Of a DNA stretch of 46,353 nucleotides, positions 1-9,150 are shown piece after piece (within the stretch, counting starts at the first letter, position 1; each line of letters starts with the position of its first letter). The notes below the pieces were generated by a model. That model had not been told where the DNA came from and searched no databases. It was given only the letters and a program-made list of their open reading frames with translations. The translations under genes were made by a program, and so were the position numbers. The stretch is from Dehalococcoidales bacterium (lineage in GTDB: Bacteria; Chloroflexota; Dehalococcoidia; Dehalococcoidales; RBG-16-60-22), in assembly GCA_016930185.1 (NCBI GenBank), contig JAFGHK010000019.1, forward strand, positions 1 to 46,353, given 5' to 3'.

Positions 1-920
1 ATGGCTCCATCCTTGATAGACAGGTTTTTATTCAGTATCAAATCGGGGTCGATTTCATGTTTGAAGCCGAGGCCTGTACAGGAAGGGCAAGCGCCGTAAG
101 GCGTGTTGAAGCTGAACGTACGCGGCGCGATTTCGCCCAGGTTGATGCCGCAGTGAACACAGGCGAACTTTTCCGAGAAGAGCATCTCCTCGCCGCCAAT
201 AATGGAAACCAGCACGATGCCGCCGCCCAGCTTAAGGGCGGTCTCGACGGAGTCCGAGATGCGGGAGCGGTTGCCGCTGTCGCCGATAACAAGGCGGTCG
301 ACAACGGCGGCTATAGAGTGCTGCTTATATTTATCCAGGGGCGGAATACTTTCCGAAAGTTCGCGTACCTTGCCGTCCACCCGCACGCGGGCATAGCCCT
401 GCTTGCGCAGGTCTTCGAAGACGGACTGATACTCGCCCTTGCGGTCGGTGACGATGGGCGCCATGACCATGATGCGGCTTTTCTGCGGGAGTTTCTGGAT
501 GGCATCGACAATCTGCTGGATGGACTGCACGGTAATCTCCCTCCCGCACTGCGGACAATGTGGGCGCCCTACCCTGGCGAAGAGCAGGCGGAGGTAGTCA
601 TAGATTTCTGTGACGGTGCCTACGGTGGAGCGGGGATTTTTACTGGGGCCCTTCTGGTCGATAGAGACGGCCGGGCTTAACCCTTCAATATAGTCGACAT
701 CCGGCTTATCCATACGGCCCAGGAACTGACGGGCGTAAGCAGAAAGCGACTCCACGTAGCGTCGCTGTCCCTCGGCGTAGATGGTATCGAAAGCCAGCGA
801 ACTTTTACCGGAGCCGGAAACGCCGGTAATGACCACCAGCTTGTCGCGCGGGATGGTAACGTCGATGTTCTTCAGGTTATGCTCGCGGGCACCTTTTACG
901 ATAATGGAATCCGACGGCAT
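1..920 (-). CDS. uvrA: Excinuclease ABC subunit A, N-terminal part (C-terminus runs off the window)
   Basis: Reverse complement from the ATG at 920 reads [90 protein letters not shown]..., the UvrA N-terminus with Walker A. Missing from the ORF track because it is open at the window edge. Confidence 0.97.
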   Translation of the reverse strand, partial: MPSDSIIVKGAREHNLKNIDVTIPRDKLVVITGVSGSGKSSLAFDTIYAEGQRRYVESLSAYARQFLGRMDKPDVDYIEGLSPAVSIDQKGPSKNPRSTVGTVTEIYDYLRLLFARVGRPHCPQCGREITVQSIQQIVDAIQKLPQKSRIMVMAPIVTDRKGEYQSVFEDLRKQGYARVRVDGKVRELSESIPPLDKYKQHSIAAVVDRLVIGDSGNRSRISDSVETALKLGGGIVLVSIIGGEEMLFSEKFACVHCGINLGEIAPRTFSFNTPYGACPSCTGLGFKHEIDPDLILNKNLSIKDGA

Positions 921-1053
921 TTTGAAAATACCTCTTAAAGGGTATTTTACCACTTTTTTAAAAAGAACACAAGTTCTAATTTAAGAAAAAAAGGAGATGA
1001 TAAGGATGACTCTTGCGCGGGGCGGATTTTTCACCTAGAATAGGAGTGCCGGT

Positions 1054-1141
1054 GCCGAAGTGGCGGAATGGCAGACGCGGCAGTCTCAAAAACTGCTGAG
1101 GGGCAACCCTCGTGTCGGTTCGAGTCCGACCTTCGGCACCA
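1054..1141 (+). tRNA. tRNA-Leu (anticodon CAA), CCA encoded
   Basis: Acceptor gccgaag/cttcggc, anticodon arm gcagt-ctcaaaa-actgc, long variable arm, T-arm gtcgg-ttcgagt-ccgac, terminal acca. Confidence 0.96.
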
Positions 1142-1218
1142 CTTTTTTATTATCTCCTAACTGTCATTATTTACTCGTCTTTTAATATTTGGTTTAATTA
1201 TTATACAATCAATGACAG

Positions 1219-2169
1219 ATGGATATATTCATCGTCGTTTTGGAGTCGGTGCTGGTACTGCTGGGCATCGGGCTCATCGGTTTCTGGATAACGCGTCGCG
1301 GCATCATACCGGAGAACGTCCTTAGCTTTTTATCCCGCCTGGCCATAGATATTGCGCTGCCGTGTATGGTCTTCTCCAGCGTTTTAACTACTTTTACGCC
1401 AGACACATTCCCGGACTGGTGGCAGCTGCCGCTGTGGTGGCTGGCGTTCACGGGAATATCCTTCGTCTTTTCCCTGATTATGATGTTCTTATCCAACAAA
1501 GAGACCCGCAGCGAGTTCGTCCTGAACCTGCTTTTCCAGAACGGTCTGTTCTTCCCCCTGATTATCATCAGCGGGGTCTTCGGCACCGGCAGCATTTACG
1601 TACCGCAGCTTTATATTTTCATCATGATTCACCCGGTGTTATTTTTCAGCACATACCATCTTTTCTTCAGAAACAGGGAGGCCGAGAAAAAGACCCAGTG
1701 GAACCGTATTTTCAATCCCATTCTCATCGCCACGGTCGTCGCTGTAATTATCCAGCTTTTCAACGGCAGCGATTATCTGCCGGACTTCGTGAAATCCATT
1801 CTGGAAATCCTGGGAGGTATGGCCCTGCCGCTGATAATGATTATCCTCGGGGGCAGCCTTTACCTGGACTTCAAACAGAGGGGGAAAATATATTACAGGG
1901 AAATCATCAAATTCGTGACGATGAAAAACATTATTTACCCGCTGGCATTCCTGGGTCTCCTCTTAATCATCAAGCCGAACTACAATATAGCCCTCCTCCT
2001 GATGCTGCAGAGCGCTGTGCCGCCGATAACAGGGACGCCTATAGTGACGGAGCGGGCCGGCGGGAACAAAGCAATATCCAACCAGTTCGTCTTCTCCAGC
2101 TTTGTCTTTTCCGTGGTCTCCATACCGCTGGTTTTCCGGCTGTTCGACTATTATTTCCCGATGCCGTAG
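1219..2169 (+). CDS. AEC (auxin efflux carrier) family transporter
   Basis: 316 aa, about 10 hydrophobic segments, AEC-type layout (ITRRGIIPENVLSFLSRLAIDIALPCMVFSSV... QSAVPPITGTPIVTERAGGN). Confidence 0.8.
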   Translation: MDIFIVVLESVLVLLGIGLIGFWITRRGIIPENVLSFLSRLAIDIALPCMVFSSVLTTFTPDTFPDWWQLPLWWLAFTGISFVFSLIMMFLSNKETRSEFVLNLLFQNGLFFPLIIISGVFGTGSIYVPQLYIFIMIHPVLFFSTYHLFFRNREAEKKTQWNRIFNPILIATVVAVIIQLFNGSDYLPDFVKSILEILGGMALPLIMIILGGSLYLDFKQRGKIYYREIIKFVTMKNIIYPLAFLGLLLIIKPNYNIALLLMLQSAVPPITGTPIVTERAGGNKAISNQFVFSSFVFSVVSIPLVFRLFDYYFPMP

Positions 2170-2282
2170 GCAGACTCGAAACCGGGGCTTTAAGAGATTG
2201 CCATCATCATCAAACAATGGTACAATCGGCCATATAGAGTTAAGAGCGGGAGGGAGCGCGGTTTAAAAAGGGCTGATAAAAA

Positions 2283-2507
2283 ATGTTTACTTTAAAATGT
2301 CCCCAGTGCGGCGCCGAGAGTAAATTTTCCTTTGTCAATAACAGCTACGAGGGCCCGCGTCGTTGCTGGCAATGCCGCGGTCTTTTCAAGCTAAAAATAG
2401 AGCACAACGTACTGATATACTGCGAACCGATAACCGAAGAGAAATTCAAGCAACTGCAAGAGATACACGATCTTAAGGCAAAATACAGGAACGAACCGAC
2501 GGATTAA
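2283..2507 (+). CDS. Small zinc-ribbon-like protein
   Basis: 74 aa with paired CPQC...CWQC motifs. Confidence 0.7.
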   Translation: MFTLKCPQCGAESKFSFVNNSYEGPRRCWQCRGLFKLKIEHNVLIYCEPITEEKFKQLQEIHDLKAKYRNEPTD

Positions 2508-2515
2508 GTCGGCGT

Positions 2516-2635
2516 TTATTTCCTTTTATTCGAGTCTCGCGTCCTATCGCGCTTGGCGATTGTCTCCTGTTTAGCTTTTAGCTCAAGGATACGGAAGACC
2601 GTTTTTGCTTTTCCCGCCAGAACGAAGTTCTGCAT
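2516..2635 (-). CDS. Candidate 39-aa basic small protein (MQNFVLAGKAKTVFRILELKAKQETIAKRDRTRDSNKRK)
   Basis: Below the ORF-track length cutoff. ATG preceded by a good Shine-Dalgarno (aaaaaaggagaaaaATG on the minus strand), followed by an in-frame TAA. Confidence 0.4.
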   Translation of the reverse strand: MQNFVLAGKAKTVFRILELKAKQETIAKRDRTRDSNKRK

Positions 2636-2901
2636 TTTTCTCCTTTTTTACCACCCTGCAGGCCGGGGCATGTTTTCAACACAGTAATATTTGTTAAGTC
2701 CGTTATAAGCGTAACAACCAGATATTAACGGAAGCATAAAGACTATTAACGCGGGATAAACGTACGGTAAAAATTTCATAAAGAAAAATAAGGAAAAATA
2801 ATAAAATACCGCGTGAAAAGCAATTATAACCATCCCCTATTGACAATCAAGCTAAATAAGTATTAAATAAGGACTACGATACTGGTTCAGGGAGGGACGA
2901 T

Positions 2902-3225
2902 ATGGCAAAGCCACCTACAATACAGCCCGGCTATTGTGTGGCGGTACATCTTTTACCGGAGACCGCGCCGGAGGACTGCTACATCGGCATGGTGGAAGCT
3001 ACCGATGAGTACGGAATATTAATCAACCTGGTACACTGGGACGATAAACTGGACATGATCGGCGGATATACGGAGAGCCTGTTTGTTCCATGGATGAACA
3101 TCAACTCAATGTTGGTAAGCACCGAGGTCCAGCCGACGCGCCGTTTCATGGCCGATAGAGCCCGCAAGTGGAAATCCCAGATTGAAGCCATGTACGGCAA
3201 AACAAGCACAACCAGGAAAAAGTAG
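2902..3225 (+). CDS. Conserved-looking hypothetical protein, 107 aa
   Basis: ORF with an SD (cagggagggacgatATG); beta-rich pattern ending in a basic helix. Confidence 0.7.
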   Translation: MAKPPTIQPGYCVAVHLLPETAPEDCYIGMVEATDEYGILINLVHWDDKLDMIGGYTESLFVPWMNINSMLVSTEVQPTRRFMADRARKWKSQIEAMYGKTSTTRKK

Positions 3226-3338
3226 CACCCGCTTCACCGATAAGCAAGACCGATGCCCTGCTCTAATCATCGCGTCAAGTGATGTAGACAGGGCATCCTG
3301 GTTTTACAGGAGGCTGATAAAAAGCCGGGTAACTAACG

Positions 3339-3367
3339 TTGCCACCTTCAAGACTAAATGATATAAT
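3339..3367 (+). promoter_or_regulatory. Sigma70-type promoter for tRNA-Gln
   Basis: TTGCCA-N17-TATAAT just upstream of the tRNA. Confidence 0.65.
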
Positions 3368-3382
3368 TTTACGAGTAAGCAC

Positions 3383-3456
3383 TGGCGAGTTGTGTAGAGG
3401 TAGCACAGAGGACTTTGGATCCTTTAGCCCAGGTTCGATTCCTGGCTCGCCAGCCA
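3383..3456 (+). tRNA. tRNA-Gln (anticodon TTG), CCA encoded
   Basis: Acceptor tggcgag/ctcgcca, anticodon arm gagga-ctttgga-tcctt, T-arm ccagg-ttcgatt-cctgg, gcca end. Confidence 0.95.
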
Positions 3457-3523
3457 CGCAAAACGGCGCAGGATTCCAAAAAGAGAAAAACAGCAAGACA
3501 GGCTTTTTATTCCAGCAAAGTCG

Positions 3524-4960
3524 CTAGATATGACGTTGCGAAGAACTGCTCTTTCTTATACGAGTAATAAGGATAAATATCACTATTACCGCCAGACCGA
3601 CGGCTGCAATACATAATAAAGGCGTACGCAACTGCCCCCATAATCCAACGGGAGGCGGCACGGGCTGATAAACGGTAACTGTAGCCAGCATTGAGTTGAC
3701 GCCGATGGTGTGAACGCCGAGTTCCTCCAAGATAATAGTAAATGTCTCCGTTGATTCCTGCATGGCAAGGATGCTGACGTTCTTGCCGTCCACAGTCGTT
3801 CCATCAAAGACCAGCTTAATGTAAAACACGCCATCGGTATCACTCTCGTTGGCCAAATCCACATCAACGGTAAGAGTCTCACCCTGTTCAACGGTTTCTG
3901 AACTCAAAGTAAGATTTCTGATGACTAAATCAGGCACTGCAGTTACGTTTGAAGTCCATCCGGAAATATCCGAACTGGGGACCAACAAGGCAAAAAGTGA
4001 GAAGTGCGTCAGCTGTGTGCCGGCACTTTGGGCATCAGCATCACGGGTGCTGTCCATCATCATCCAGCGTTCCTCGGTAGGGTTATAGTAAGCGATATGG
4101 AAATCCGCTTCATTGATATCGGGAGCGAGTTGCTCGAGTTCGTAGTTCATTTTTATCGGAATTGCGGGCTCGATGACACAGGCCGGCTGGAAATCATATG
4201 TAGCCAGGAATTCGTAACCCTGGGGAGGCGTTCCGTAGTGGTCAACATACTCCAGTACGATGACGCTGACAGGCTCGCCCGACTTATCCAGTAAAATAGT
4301 CCCTTTTTCCAGGGTCATCGCAAGCCGGCTTTCATAGAGGGTGATGTAGTAAGTCCGCGCCAGTGTGCCATCAGACCGCAGCTCCAGGAAGATAACGCCT
4401 CTTTTACCTTTGATATCGATATAAACAGGGCTATAATCCTCACTGGGAGTAGGAGTAGTAGTAATACCAGTCGCGGGAGGCGTTGTAGTTGTAGGCGACG
4501 GTGTTATATCCGGGGTCTGGGCAGGGGTGGTGGCGCCAGCGCAGTTGGATAGAGGTGACCAGTTTAATTCTTCATCGACGCTTTTCAGGGCGAAGTAATA
4601 AGTTGTAGAAGCGAGGAACCCGCTTACGGTAAGACTTTGACTTGAACCGGCCGGCAACGGGGCGGGGATATCGATGACTTTATTAGCAGCATTCCATCTA
4701 CTTTCAGAAGTGATAGGTGATACGGAGTATCTGATATCATAATCGGACGCTGTGCCGGTAATGCCGTCGTCTCCCGTGGCGGTCCAGTGGAGAGTTATTG
4801 AATAAGATGTGTCGGCGGCAGCATCCAGGTCAGTAACGGGGGCCGGAGGGTAATAATCGCCCGCCGTGAAGCTGCCGTCGACCTCGCCGCTTGCAAAGAC
4901 CGGCATAACCGATGCAAGCAGATAGAGAATCGTTATACATACTGAAAGAACAATCCGCAT
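3524..4960 (-). CDS. Surface protein: signal peptide, fibronectin type III-like domain, Thr/Pro-rich linker, CARDB-like domain, C-terminal TM anchor
   Basis: 478 aa; N-terminal signal, FnIII pattern (APVTDLDAAADTSYSITLHWTATGDDG...TYYFALKSVDEELNWSPLSN), TTTTPPATGITTTPTP linker, PDLVIRNLTLSSETVEQGETLTVDVDLANES (CARDB-like), LLCIAAVGLAVIVIFILITRIRK anchor. Confidence 0.8.
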   Translation of the reverse strand: MRIVLSVCITILYLLASVMPVFASGEVDGSFTAGDYYPPAPVTDLDAAADTSYSITLHWTATGDDGITGTASDYDIRYSVSPITSESRWNAANKVIDIPAPLPAGSSQSLTVSGFLASTTYYFALKSVDEELNWSPLSNCAGATTPAQTPDITPSPTTTTPPATGITTTPTPSEDYSPVYIDIKGKRGVIFLELRSDGTLARTYYITLYESRLAMTLEKGTILLDKSGEPVSVIVLEYVDHYGTPPQGYEFLATYDFQPACVIEPAIPIKMNYELEQLAPDINEADFHIAYYNPTEERWMMMDSTRDADAQSAGTQLTHFSLFALLVPSSDISGWTSNVTAVPDLVIRNLTLSSETVEQGETLTVDVDLANESDTDGVFYIKLVFDGTTVDGKNVSILAMQESTETFTIILEELGVHTIGVNSMLATVTVYQPVPPPVGLWGQLRTPLLCIAAVGLAVIVIFILITRIRKSSSSQRHI

Positions 4961-5006
4961 TATTACATTGCCAGTAGATTGTTGGTTGTTATCCAGAGCT
5001 TGATAA

Positions 5007-6227
5007 TTACATCCGTTTTCTGACGAATAAGATAACAGCTATTACTATCAACAATACGCCTACGGCAACACCCACGATAATCAGCCAGATAAATGAGCTA
5101 CCGGGCACTGTTTCTGTATCCGCCGCTTCGGATGATGTGGGGGTGGGGGTTGAGGTCTCACTATCGATAGTACCACCACCAACAGTCGTCAGGCTGGCTT
5201 TCCCCGTTTCATCTACTGTAAGTCCTTTCGCCTGTGATGTAGTGTATATCTGCCCGCCGATTTCAAGTTCCAGCTTAAAGATATACGTACCTGCCTGCCA
5301 GCCATTACCCGGTATGTAGTTGTAGTTAATCTCGGTCTGGCTCTGCTCCAGGCGACTTGTATTGAGAATATTAACATTTTCCTGTTGAGCATCACTATTA
5401 ACAACCAGATTTACCTGAACGTCCGTGAAGGCATCCAGCAGATTGTTGATAGAACAGACCACGTTAGCCAGAACCATTTCTCCCGTGTCTCTCTGGGCGA
5501 GGGGTACTACTTCAAAGCCTTCAAAATAGACGGTTTTTACCGTCATAGTGACGCCTTTGTGCTCATCAGCAGCCACTGAAAAGCTTTCTTCGGCAAGCTG
5601 CCTGCCGGCGATAAAAGCACGTGTCAAGTAATCGCCGGGGGAAACATTAAGGTCGAGTTCTCCCGTGTCCGTGCGGGCAATTTCAAAGTTTTCATCTGTA
5701 TAAGCACGGAACAGGACTATCCTCGCCGGTACGGGAGCGCCGTCCGGGGAAAGAGTAGTGACATTTAACACACCGTAATCGCCGGTGATAGTGAGGTCGG
5801 CTTCCTGTCCGGCGCCGCCCACTATCTGAATACCGGTTAATCCCGTTTTAAACGGTTCGGCGGTAACGCCTATCCTGTAGTCGCCCGGCACGGCTTCCAT
5901 GCTGATATCAACACCGATATCAATCTTTTTCTGGGAATTGGCCGCTAACGGAAATTCATATTCCTGAAGTATTATCGTAACGCCCGGGGGTGTATTAGTG
6001 GACACTTTTACGTTAATATCTTCATCAGAATTATTGAAAACTACCACATAGATATCCGGCGTACGGAGAGAAGTGCCCTGGGGCAACTCCAGTTTCTGGG
6101 AATAAAAACTCCCTGACATGGCAAACCCACCCTGGGCTTGCACTGGCGCTACCCAGATAATAGTGCTGAATAGCGCCAGCAACCACCCAAGGCAGATCGC
6201 TTTCTTCAAAGATGAGGCCATAGCCAC
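5007..6227 (-). CDS. Surface-anchored beta-sandwich protein (signal peptide, C-terminal TM anchor)
   Basis: 406 aa; signal peptide, repeated Ig-like beta-sandwich segments, SSFIWLIIVGVAVGVLLIVIAVILFVRKRM anchor. Confidence 0.75.
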   Translation of the reverse strand: MAMASSLKKAICLGWLLALFSTIIWVAPVQAQGGFAMSGSFYSQKLELPQGTSLRTPDIYVVVFNNSDEDINVKVSTNTPPGVTIILQEYEFPLAANSQKKIDIGVDISMEAVPGDYRIGVTAEPFKTGLTGIQIVGGAGQEADLTITGDYGVLNVTTLSPDGAPVPARIVLFRAYTDENFEIARTDTGELDLNVSPGDYLTRAFIAGRQLAEESFSVAADEHKGVTMTVKTVYFEGFEVVPLAQRDTGEMVLANVVCSINNLLDAFTDVQVNLVVNSDAQQENVNILNTSRLEQSQTEINYNYIPGNGWQAGTYIFKLELEIGGQIYTTSQAKGLTVDETGKASLTTVGGGTIDSETSTPTPTSSEAADTETVPGSSFIWLIIVGVAVGVLLIVIAVILFVRKRM

Positions 6228-6244
6228 CTCCTTATTAAGTTCGA

Positions 6245-7243
6245 TTAACGATCAGCAATTATATATACAATGTTACCGCTATATGTGTCGTTCGAGAAAA
6301 CCAAGGCTATCTTCAACCACAGGGTATTGACGGTGATGTCGATACCGTCTTCATCGGTTTGCGTGCCGGTATTATCGATGTTGACACCGGTGGTATCAAC
6401 CTGCACGGCAGACCCGAAGACGTCCGAATCATAAGCCATCAGAGAGAATTCCTGGGGATCGTCACAGGTACCTGTGGAATCATAGTCCGCCGTAAAGGTT
6501 ACACCGTCCCAGGTTGCATCTGATTTAACCAGCTGGTCAAAGTTACCGTTGGATATATAGGTTACCGATATATCAGTGACTTCGTTGACGTTATCGGCGA
6601 AACCGCTACCATTGTTAACGCCGCCAAAGGGGGCGGTAGCACTGGTGGCTATTTCACCGTACCAGAGCATTTCCTTGTCACGCGTGTACAAATCGCCGCT
6701 GCCGCTGCCATCGATAGCTTCGCCATAGACGTCCCAGTTGCCCGCAGCGGGCGTTTCGGTAGCGACTTTACCCACTCTCATTACAAAGATCCACTCGCCG
6801 ATGGCTGCCGTCATATTGCTCGGTTTCGTGCAGTTAGCCGAAACAACCGACCAAGTGACAGAAGTACCGGCATCAATAGTCCACTCATTCCCGCCGCCGT
6901 CCTTGTCCCAAGTCAGGATGCCACAGCTTGTTACGTTACCTGAGCCCGGAGAGACGGGGTCGGTGCCACTGGCATCCAGGAACAGGTGCACGTCTATCTG
7001 GTCGATATCGTCTATCGTATTACCGTCTCCGGCCGAAATTTTGACGAAATAATACACCTGGGGTGAGACATTGGTAATGGTAGAGTTCCCGCTATCGTAT
7101 ATGTTCACGGCTGTAACGGTTGGAAGAACATTGAGAGGCGTGAAACTCCCGGTAACCGTGTCTTCGTCCGCCATAGCCACCGGCGCCAAGCTGAAGAATA
7201 CAGCCAAGGCCATCAAGACACCTATAAATCTGATAAGTTTCAT
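6245..7243 (-). CDS. Secreted protein related to the C-terminal half of the two paralogs upstream
   Basis: 332 aa, signal peptide ending ADE; shared block (GEWIFVMRVGKVATETPAAGNWDVYGEAIDGSGSGDLYTRDKEMLWYGEI). Confidence 0.75.
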   Translation of the reverse strand: MKLIRFIGVLMALAVFFSLAPVAMADEDTVTGSFTPLNVLPTVTAVNIYDSGNSTITNVSPQVYYFVKISAGDGNTIDDIDQIDVHLFLDASGTDPVSPGSGNVTSCGILTWDKDGGGNEWTIDAGTSVTWSVVSANCTKPSNMTAAIGEWIFVMRVGKVATETPAAGNWDVYGEAIDGSGSGDLYTRDKEMLWYGEIATSATAPFGGVNNGSGFADNVNEVTDISVTYISNGNFDQLVKSDATWDGVTFTADYDSTGTCDDPQEFSLMAYDSDVFGSAVQVDTTGVNIDNTGTQTDEDGIDITVNTLWLKIALVFSNDTYSGNIVYIIADR

Positions 7244-7355
7244 ATATTTGAAACCTCCTTTTCTGGATATTTCCAGTTGTTATATTAAAGGCGGGGTTTT
7301 GCCATAATATATATATGAAAGCGTTATCACGCTATTTTTTTCCTTCATATCATTT

Positions 7356-8798
7356 CTATGAGCTGCTAATCATGTAGTAAATCGTTCCGGTGTAAGTAGT
7401 CTCAATAATGGCGCCGAGCTTAAGCCATATGGTATTTGTGCTTACCTCGTCCCCCGATTCCGACGTTTGCGTACAGGCTTTTATAGAGATATAAGTTGGA
7501 TAAGCAGTTACTAGAACCGCAGAGCCAAGATTATCAACATCGTCGGCTTTAAGGGAAAACTCCATCGACCCCGGAGCGCCGCCAGTATTTAACAAAGCAT
7601 TGGCTATACCCCCAGACCAGGGGGTGGAAGCCGCTATCTTCTGATAATAAGGACCGTTAGAGATATACGTTACCGTAACATCAGTCTGCTTGGTGGATTC
7701 ACCGAAATCCGCCCCGGGAACAACCCCGGACCAATCGACCGTGACCGTGCTTGCCGATACCTCACCGTACCAGTTCATCTCTATATCACGCAGGTAATCC
7801 GAGCCGGTGAGTGCATAATCATCAACAGCCTCGGCATAGATATCCCAGTCCGATGCACCGCCGGAATAAGTGGCCACCTTGCCTATCTGAAACGAGAATA
7901 CCCAGTTGCCCTGATCAACCCAATCGCTGGGCTTGCTGCACGCCCCCCAATTCGTGTTAAGTAGCCATGTAGTGTCAGCGGGTTCAAGGTTCCAGATACC
8001 CCACCAGCCATCCCTGGTCCAGCTTAATACAGCACAGTTCTGGACGTCAGCGCTGAAACCGGATGCATCCGGGTCAGTGCCGGCGCTGTCATAAAATAAC
8101 TTGACCTCTACATAATCTATACTAGATATACCCTCACCGTGGTACACTGGCACGGTAATGGTGGTCCATTGTTCCTGGGGGGTCAGGGTGGTGGGACTGA
8201 CAACGATAGGATATTCGGGGCCGATTTGCGTGCCGACCTTGGGCAGGGCGGAGAAATCACATTCCAGCCTCACGTCATAGATATATGCATAGCCGCGGCG
8301 GTCAGCACCGCCGACCCTGAAGGTGGCAATTTTAACCACCAGGAGCGATAAATCCAGGTCAGTGTCGATATATACTACCGGGGTATCGCCTGTGCCCGGG
8401 CTAGTAAGGCCGGATTCGATTACGGTATAATCAGTGCCTCCGTTGATGGAGTAACTGATACTCCAGTTATCATCAACGTTATTTCTGCCCCTGCGGCGGA
8501 TAATGAGCCGGCGCTCCGAGTGCTCGTTTGAGGAAGTCTGCCAGGTGTGATATTCGATGGTGGGGTCGGCGTTGTTATCACCTACACCAAGAGTATTGTA
8601 ATTATATATACTGCTATCATAGGCTCTCTCCGGATAATTATTGGTGCCGCTGCCAGAGAAGGTATAATCAGTGGGCTTAAGTTCTTCCGTGGCGGCTAAG
8701 GCGCGAGGAACAGGCAAACACAAAGTGATTGACACACTTATTATGAGTGCTGATAACACTATACTTATAGCGTTTAGTTTTATGTTTTTAACAAACAT
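7356..8798 (-). CDS. Secreted surface protein, paralog 1
   Basis: 480 aa, N-terminal signal/TM, alignable by eye to 9151..10614 along nearly its full length. Confidence 0.8.
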   Translation of the reverse strand: MFVKNIKLNAISIVLSALIISVSITLCLPVPRALAATEELKPTDYTFSGSGTNNYPERAYDSSIYNYNTLGVGDNNADPTIEYHTWQTSSNEHSERRLIIRRRGRNNVDDNWSISYSINGGTDYTVIESGLTSPGTGDTPVVYIDTDLDLSLLVVKIATFRVGGADRRGYAYIYDVRLECDFSALPKVGTQIGPEYPIVVSPTTLTPQEQWTTITVPVYHGEGISSIDYVEVKLFYDSAGTDPDASGFSADVQNCAVLSWTRDGWWGIWNLEPADTTWLLNTNWGACSKPSDWVDQGNWVFSFQIGKVATYSGGASDWDIYAEAVDDYALTGSDYLRDIEMNWYGEVSASTVTVDWSGVVPGADFGESTKQTDVTVTYISNGPYYQKIAASTPWSGGIANALLNTGGAPGSMEFSLKADDVDNLGSAVLVTAYPTYISIKACTQTSESGDEVSTNTIWLKLGAIIETTYTGTIYYMISSS

Positions 8799-9150
8799 AA
8801 CGTCATGCCTTCCTCACGGAGATCCCGTGGGTAACACCTTTATATTATTTAAATTACTATAATTATAGGGAGTAATTAGCGAAATTAAGACTAGGGAGAT
8901 TATGGTTTTTAGAGGGGTAAACCCCAATTTATTATCAGGGTTATTATCCATAGGTAAAATATCCAGTTATTCAATCCGAATATTAGTATACGTACAATAC
9001 CCGTAAACAAGAGATAACAAACTTGACCCAAAATATAAAAAAGGTGATAATAATAAGCTCAAAAGGCGGGGGTGGAACGAGGGTCCAGATACGTAAAAAA
9101 CCGGGACTCTTTTTTATACACAGTCAAAAGGGATAACTTAAGCATGTTTT

